A stretch of DNA of 46,586 nt from Clostridiales bacterium. GTDB taxonomy: Bacteria; Bacillota; Clostridia; Saccharofermentanales; Saccharofermentanaceae. Every line of letters begins with the position of its first letter. Positions within the stretch are counted from its first letter, which is position 1. Below the pieces are notes generated by a model. It was not told where the DNA came from, did no database searches, and saw only the letters and a list, made by a program, of their open reading frames with translations. The DNA lies in assembly GCA_017529925.1 (NCBI GenBank), contig JAFXMZ010000030.1, positions 1 through 46,586 of the forward strand, given 5' to 3'. This document shows, in pieces, positions 41,208-46,586 of the stretch. The translations under genes and the position numbers were made by a program.

Positions 41208-44200
41208 TCAGCCCTTATCCTCTTTCTTGTAGAACTTCCTAATTGCGAATACGAATACGGAAGCTGCGATCATGATCATCGCCAGGAGGAGTGTCGTAGA
41301 CAGAGCAGCCTCACCTGTAGCGATAACATTGCCTGTTGCATCCTCGCCGGAGATCAGGACCTCCCTTTCGGTGGATGTTCCGTCAGCATATGTGACAACT
41401 ATCCTGTGACGTCCTGCCGAAAGCGTTCTTGTATACGAAGGTGTCAGGCTGACTGCGTTTGTTCCGTCCACCGTATACTTGTCGGCACCTATCTCCGTTC
41501 CGTCTACAGTAACCTTGACTACTCTCTTATCAGGAGCATTAGTAGGTACAGGTGTTGAAGTAGGCGTAGGATTGGGCGTCGCCGTCTCTTCGGGAGTAGG
41601 CTTATCCGTAGGAGTAGGAGCCTGTGTCGGAGCCTCGGTAGGTTCTTCCGTAGGCTTGGGAGAAGGCTTATCCGTAGGAGTAGGCTTATCCGTAGGCTTA
41701 TCCGTAGGAGTAGGCTTATCCGTAGGCTTATCCGTAGGCTTAGGGCCGGGTGTAGGAGTAATGAGCGCATACTTATTCGCAAATCCTACAACTGCGTCTG
41801 TAGCGTCATCTATCGTAAGATTTCCTGACTTATTGCCTTCGGCTCCGTTAACGGTAGTAGCGCATGTATACTTCTTGGAAGCATTCTTCGTACCGTTTGC
41901 CGTCTCCGTAACTACATATGTTCCGAAAGGTACGGTCTTCCTGTATACATATACACCGTCTTCATTAGTCCAGCCGGTCAGGTTCTTATCGAGAGTTACC
42001 GTATCGATGACCTTTCCTTCGCTGTCAGCGATCGTGAAAGTGATGACTCCGAGGTCGCCTATGGCAGCACCGCTTATCGTCTTCCTTATCTCGATCTCGC
42101 CCGTCTGCTCGGTTGATGTATATGTATTCGTTATTGTAGCCTCTATGTCCAGATCGTCAGATGCGAGCGTTACGGCAACACCGTTATCTCCGGATACTGC
42201 AAGAGTGTAACCGTCGATAGTTGCGCTTCCGCCTTCTTCTGTTCCGAGCTCGGTGACTGTATACTCACCTACCCTGAGATCATGGATCGTGACCTCGGTG
42301 GTCTCATTCATATCGATATCGAAAGTCTTATCATATCCGTGAGGTCCCGTGACCCTGAACGAGTATGTCTTTACAAATGCATCATCAGGAGATCCCGGAG
42401 GTACCTGCTTAACGATCTTGAGAGATCCTGTATCACCTACGTAGGTGTTCTCGACAGTAAATGTAAGATCCTTCGCTGCATCGTCATTTACATCTATAGT
42501 TCCTTCGATATCTTCAACATCAGCATACCCCGTAAGTCCCGTAAGATCCTCATGAATCGTATAAGATAATCCGTCAGGGATCTTTATGAGCTTTGCAGAC
42601 TGTCCCTTCTTGAGAGAGAAGGTCCATGTGTCACCGGAAATGGTTCCGCCTGCATAAGTTGCATCAGGATAATCGATAGTCGCATCGGAAGTTGCAATAT
42701 TCCCGTCAAACGTTACTGTGAACGAGAACAGCTGATCGTCAGGAATAGGATCGGATCCGTCAGACTGTGCCTTGGTTATCTCGATGCTTCCCGTTGAAGG
42801 TTCATTGTACGTAAACGTATTCGTGATAGTAACGGATGCGCTGTCCTTGTTATCAGCCTTGAGCTCAATGGCATCAGCCGAGTAGGAAGCCTCGCAGGAA
42901 TATCCGGCATTAAGGCCTTCAACATCCTTCTCGACTACAGAATATGTCTTTCCGAGTTCAAGTCCGCTGACGGTAGTACCCTCGTCACCTTCACTTACGG
43001 TAAATACTGTAGCGGTTTCCTCAGAATCGACCAGGCTGTAGCCGGTTGTCTCCGTCTTGACGAACTTCTCACCGCACTTTACATAGAACTCATACTGTGC
43101 AGGCTTGCCGCTCGTTACATAGCTTCCTTCGAGCGCCTTCAATACCTTGATCGATCCGGTAGGAGCCGTGTACTTATTATTTACGGTTGCCGTAACAGAA
43201 CTGTTCATGGGTATCGTTCCCGTTCCGTTCACGATATCACCGTTCTGCGAATATGCATCGTCGTCAGGAGCAGTCTCAGTTACTACATATTCGACGTCAG
43301 GATCGATACCGAAGATCGATATCGTCTCCCCTGCCTTGATCGTAAATGACTGTGGTGTACCGCTCGCGAATGTCACTTTCGAGGTGCCATCGGAAGTAGT
43401 TACATCATAGGTATCGTTAGCCATGATCGTAACGTTGACCGTGAACTCCATATCCTCATCATATCCGTAATCGCCGTTGGCAAATGTGATTGCCTTGGTG
43501 ATCTTCAGTTCGCCGTCATATCCCAGATTCTTGTTCGTGATCTTACATTCGGATACTACACCGGTCGCGATCGTTCCAGTATCACCCGTAATAGACTGCT
43601 GAACATACTTATCAGCCGAATGATCAGCTTCCACAACAGTATATGTGGTGCCTACAGGAATACCCGATATCGTTACAGGTGTTCTTGCACATACCTTAAG
43701 GCTTACTACATTATTTTCGATAGTAGCACCGGTAGGAAGAACGATATCCTCAAGATCCTCTCCGTCCGGAACAGTCAGTGTAACTGTTACATTGAAGAGC
43801 TTGTCCGGATCGACATTTCCTGCAGACGATACGAGCATCTTCATTATCTTGAGCGAACTCGTCTTAAGGTGATACTCATTGGTGAAAGCTACGATATAAG
43901 GAGTTGATGCCGTATTGCTGTCGGCTACCTCGAAAAGATCCGTCTCCTCTTCATAGGCTGTATCATCTCCGCCGTTGAGCTTATAAGTGATACTTACTTC
44001 CTTATCATTATTGACATCGTAGTTCTTCTCAACAACATAGTACTTGGTTCCGACAGTTGCCTCAAACTTATCCTTCAGCGAGTATGTACCGTCGCCGTCA
44101 GTGTCCTCAAAGTCATCGCCGAATCTGAACGATTCAACAGGAGTATCGTTTCCGTCCTCATAGAGTTCGAATACGAGGTTGCTGAAATCATCACCTGTCA

Positions 44201-46586
44201 CGTTTCCGCCGAATGTCTTCGTTATGTCGATATAGACAGGCTGAACTCCATAATACTCGTTATAGATAGTCGAGCCTAATGTCGATCCTGCTGATATCTT
44301 GTGCTGTGCATTTCCGTATGTTATCTCGGTGCACTTGTAATGATCAGCGGTATAATCGTCCTCCGTGACTGCACATATCGTACCATCAGGAATATTATTG
44401 AATACAAGCGTCTGGTCTTTCTTGATCGTTCCCGTAACAACGTTGCCGTCTATGGTTGCGCCCGTGGGAAGGACTATATCATCAAGAGACGATCCTGCGG
44501 GTACAGTAAACGTTACATGGTATGTAAATACCTTATTAGGATCATATCCGTCAAGACCCGCTGACGTTGACAGTCTCTTTGTCAGTTCGAACTTACCTAC
44601 CATATAGGCATTATCGACAGAGACCTCCGTAACTTCGGGATCTGCATACATGACTGTTCCGTCGATATCATTTACAGCAGCAAAGTTTGCCTTACGTGCT
44701 TCACTTACTGTATAGGTAGTTCCTACAGGAAGACCCGTGACTGTGACCTTCTCACCCACCTTAAGCGTAGCCGTTACAGTACCTGCTGTCTTATCGAGAG
44801 TACCGTTAGTTGCTGCTGCATCCGTAAGATCCGCATCATCATCAAATGTTATCGTGATATCGAATTCCTTATCCGCAGGGATATCGACACTTGATGCTTT
44901 CTGAGCCTTGGTTACTTCGAGAGTTCCCTTAGGGAGCTCGTAGTAATCCTTGAGATCAAGGGTCAGCGTACCGGTAGCTGTAAGATTACCACCCTTATCA
45001 GTCACTGAAGCATTTGTTCCGTCAGTAACGAGGGTATAGATCTCATCAGTTCCGGGGATCCTTATGGCAGTATTTGTTTCTGTGACTTCGTAATAGCCGG
45101 GGGCCATGTCATAGAATGTCGCTGTCCATGTCCTTGACTCCTCGTCGTAGCTCCACAGATCAGATCCGTCGCTCCTCTTTGACTGAAGGGTCAGGACAGT
45201 TTCCCTGTTTACGAGATTTCCGTCAGCATTTACGCACTTTGAATCGTCAAAGTCATTCTTCGTAATGACAAACTTCAGGGCACCTGCTGCCTCTTCGTCC
45301 GTAACATCACCGCCGACCGTCTTGGTGATCGTCAGGTTAACCTTCTTGGGAGAATAGGTATTAGTGAAGGCAACAACATAAGGATTTGTATCAATGTTTT
45401 CCTTAGCTACCTCAAATCCGCCTAAAGTGGTATTACCGTCATTCTCAGTTCCGCCGTTAAGCTTATAAGTTACCTTTACGTTCTGACCTGTTGTCGAATC
45501 ATAGTTTGTCTCAACGACAATATAAGTCTTACCGAGCTCGGCTTCGAACAGCTCGTTGAGATTATATGTTCCGTCGCCGTCTTCATCGTTGAAGTGAGTA
45601 CCGAACTGATATGTCGCTACGGCATCTTCCTCACCCTCTTCATAAATGTTGAAAGTAAGATTCTCGAAGTCTTCCTCGGAGATGTCTCCACCGAATGTCT
45701 TCGTGATGTCGATATAGACTGGTGCAGGTGTATACGTATTAGTAAATGCGACTACTGCAGGATTCGTTGCCGTATTTGCATCAGTAACTGTGAATTCCGC
45801 GGTCGTGTCGCCGGTCGTCTTATTTGTTGCACCGTTGATACTGTATTCTACCTTTACGCTCTGGCCCGTAGTAGAGTCAAAGTTCTCCTCAACTACATAG
45901 TATTCCTTATCCACCTCGGCCTTGAACTTTTCCTTGAGGTTGTAGGTTCCGTCACCGTCGGTATCCTCGAAGTTGCTGCCGAAGGTATACTCAGCCTTCG
46001 CCTCATCTACACCAACCTCATAGATCTTGAATGTAAGGTTGGTAAAGTCTTCCTCGGAAACATCTCCGCCGAATGTCTTTGTGATGTCGATATAGACAGG
46101 TGCATATGTATTTGTAAATGCAGCTACTGCAGGATTTGATGCAGTATTCTCATCTGTAACAGTGAATTCTGATGTCGTTGCACCAGTCGTCTTCGTTGCA
46201 CCATTGACGCTGTATTCTACCTTTACGCTCTGACCGGTCGTGGAATCGTAGTTCGACTCAACTACGTAGTATTCCTTATCCACCTCGGCCTGGAACATTT
46301 CCTTGAGGTTGTAGGTTCCGTCACCGTCAGTATCCTCGAAGTTCTCGCCGAAGGTATACTCAGCCTTTGCCTCAGTTACACCCTTCTCATAGATCTTGAA
46401 TGTAAGATTGGTAAAGTCTTCCTCGGATACATCTCCGCCGAACGTCTTCGTGATGTCGATATAGACAGGTGCAACAGGTGCAGGAGTATACGTATTAGTG
46501 AATGCTGCTACTGCAGGATTTGCTGCCGTATTTGCATTAGTAACAGTGAATCCCTCAGTTGTATCACCCTCATTCGAGTCTCCGCC
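41208..46586 (-). CDS. Giant Cna-B/SpaA-type repeat surface protein (5' end outside the window)
   Basis: At least 1792 residues are visible. The frame is open to the window edge, so the N-terminus and signal peptide are missing. It is a string of Cna-B-like prealbumin-fold domains. Three close copies of a 123-126-residue unit ([18 protein letters not shown] to VAFTNTY) begin at 46469, 46100 and 45722, with a diverged copy at about 44241. Different Cna-B types lie between and after them. The pattern ITK...VVE...FTN fits Lys-Asn isopeptide-bonded domains. A PTDKP-rich linker (about 41530-41760), an X2-like domain ([13 protein letters not shown]...[13 protein letters not shown]) and the tail IATGE, hydrophobic helix, [10 protein letters not shown] end the protein. 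It is probably a long adhesive stalk on the cell wall; binding partner unknown. Confidence 0.92.
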   Translation of the reverse strand, partial: GGDSNEGDTTEGFTVTNANTAANPAVAAFTNTYTPAPVAPVYIDITKTFGGDVSEEDFTNLTFKIYEKGVTEAKAEYTFGENFEDTDGDGTYNLKEMFQAEVDKEYYVVESNYDSTTGQSVKVEYSVNGATKTTGATTSEFTVTDENTASNPAVAAFTNTYAPVYIDITKTFGGDVSEEDFTNLTFKIYEVGVDEAKAEYTFGSNFEDTDGDGTYNLKEKFKAEVDKEYYVVEENFDSTTGQSVKVEYSINGATNKTTGDTTAEFTVTDANTATNPAVVAFTNTYTPAPVYIDITKTFGGDISEEDFENLTFNIYEEGEEDAVATYQFGTHFNDEDGDGTYNLNELFEAELGKTYIVVETNYDSTTGQNVKVTYKLNGGTENDGNTTLGGFEVAKENIDTNPYVVAFTNTYSPKKVNLTITKTVGGDVTDEEAAGALKFVITKNDFDDSKCVNADGNLVNRETVLTLQSKRSDGSDLWSYDEESRTWTATFYDMAPGYYEVTETNTAIRIPGTDEIYTLVTDGTNASVTDKGGNLTATGTLTLDLKDYYELPKGTLEVTKAQKASSVDIPADKEFDITITFDDDADLTDAAATNGTLDKTAGTVTATLKVGEKVTVTGLPVGTTYTVSEARKANFAAVNDIDGTVMYADPEVTEVSVDNAYMVGKFELTKRLSTSAGLDGYDPNKVFTYHVTFTVPAGSSLDDIVLPTGATIDGNVVTGTIKKDQTLVFNNIPDGTICAVTEDDYTADHYKCTEITYGNAQHKISAGSTLGSTIYNEYYGVQPVYIDITKTFGGNVTGDDFSNLVFELYEDGNDTPVESFRFGDDFEDTDGDGTYSLKDKFEATVGTKYYVVEKNYDVNNDKEVSITYKLNGGDDTAYEEETDLFEVADSNTASTPYIVAFTNEYHLKTSSLKIMKMLVSSAGNVDPDKLFNVTVTLTVPDGEDLEDIVLPTGATIENNVVSLKVCARTPVTISGIPVGTTYTVVEADHSADKYVQQSITGDTGTIATGVVSECKITNKNLGYDGELKITKAITFANGDYGYDEDMEFTVNVTIMANDTYDVTTSDGTSKVTFASGTPQSFTIKAGETISIFGIDPDVEYVVTETAPDDDAYSQNGDIVNGTGTIPMNSSVTATVNNKYTAPTGSIKVLKALEGSYVTSGKPAQYEFYVKCGEKFVKTETTGYSLVDSEETATVFTVSEGDEGTTVSGLELGKTYSVVEKDVEGLNAGYSCEASYSADAIELKADNKDSASVTITNTFTYNEPSTGSIEITKAQSDGSDPIPDDQLFSFTVTFDGNIATSDATIDYPDATYAGGTISGDTWTFSLKKGQSAKLIKIPDGLSYTIHEDLTGLTGYADVEDIEGTIDVNDDAAKDLTFTVENTYVGDTGSLKIVKQVPPGSPDDAFVKTYSFRVTGPHGYDKTFDIDMNETTEVTIHDLRVGEYTVTELGTEEGGSATIDGYTLAVSGDNGVAVTLASDDLDIEATITNTYTSTEQTGEIEIRKTISGAAIGDLGVITFTIADSEGKVIDTVTLDKNLTGWTNEDGVYVYRKTVPFGTYVVTETANGTKNASKKYTCATTVNGAEGNKSGNLTIDDATDAVVGFANKYALITPTPGPKPTDKPTDKPTPTDKPTDKPTPTDKPSPKPTEEPTEAPTQAPTPTDKPTPEETATPNPTPTSTPVPTNAPDKRVVKVTVDGTEIGADKYTVDGTNAVSLTPSYTRTLSAGRHRIVVTYADGTSTEREVLISGEDATGNVIATGEAALSTTLLLAMIMIAASVFVFAIRKFYKKEDKG
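41530..41760 (-). repeat. PTDKP-coding minisatellite in the giant surface gene
   Basis: Near-identical 12-30 bp units reading TCCGTAGGAGTAGGCTTA and TCCGTAGGCTTA on the plus strand are repeated tandemly. They encode the [11 protein letters not shown] wall-spanning linker. Unit lengths are multiples of three, so copy-number change would keep the frame. Confidence 0.85.
45341..46469 (-). repeat. Tandem 369-378 bp Cna-B coding repeats
   Basis: Three consecutive copies begin at 46469, 46100 and 45722. The first two are very alike at DNA level, the third more diverged. The array continues past the window edge, since the sequence upstream of 46469 ends with the same FTNTY-type border. Confidence 0.9.

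Overview
The window looks like a chromosome segment from a Gram-positive anaerobe of the class Clostridia, probably a gut- or rumen-type member of the Lachnospiraceae/Oscillospiraceae. This is inferred, not tested. The supporting signs are strong GGAGG-type ribosome sites, consensus sigma-A promoters, lipobox lipoproteins, Thr/Pro-rich surface proteins with C-terminal wall-sorting tails, an indolepyruvate:ferredoxin oxidoreductase pair and an F-type ATP synthase operon.

Layout. (1) 1-5465: a compact type II-C CRISPR-Cas locus. cas9, cas1, cas2 and a 36-bp-repeat array all read on the minus strand. A tracrRNA gene on the plus strand is divergent from cas9. The locus is visibly AT-richer than its neighbours and has no csn2 or cas4. 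Upstream of the functional tracrRNA anti-repeat lies a second, degenerate repeat copy. (2) 5512-15226, minus strand: proA-rpiB-upp followed by the ATP synthase operon atpB-E-F-A-G-D-C and a small lipoprotein at its tail. There is no separate atpH. Instead, the alpha subunit carries an N-terminal extension matching the C-terminal domain of the delta subunit. (3) 15320-29845, mostly minus strand: a second lipoprotein paralogous to the first, two large surface proteins, an operon metF - GH73/DUF4214 hydrolase - RNA methyltransferase, a plus-strand OGG1-like DNA glycosylase, and iorAB. (4) 29913-35396, plus strand: tRNA-Leu(GAG) behind a perfect consensus promoter, then a four-gene ABC-transporter/two-component operon and a large inverted-repeat element. 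(5) 35455-46586, minus strand: a surface-protein block with a BspA-like leucine-rich-repeat protein and a 33-codon microgene, a choice-of-anchor-A-like protein, and the 3' part of a giant Cna-B-type repeat protein that runs off the window.

How the parts fit together. The ATP synthase, proline (proA), pentose phosphate (rpiB), pyrimidine salvage (upp) and one-carbon (metF) genes are housekeeping. The surface proteins share a non-LPXTG sorting motif (x-P/V/I-A-T-G-E), and three of them share an X2-like Ig-type domain just before the anchor, so they form one cell-surface set. The ABC/two-component operon resembles envelope-stress or antimicrobial-peptide sensing modules.

The observations most worth a second look are the delta-alpha ATP synthase fusion, the tandem anti-repeats beside tracrRNA, and the unusual sorting signals.
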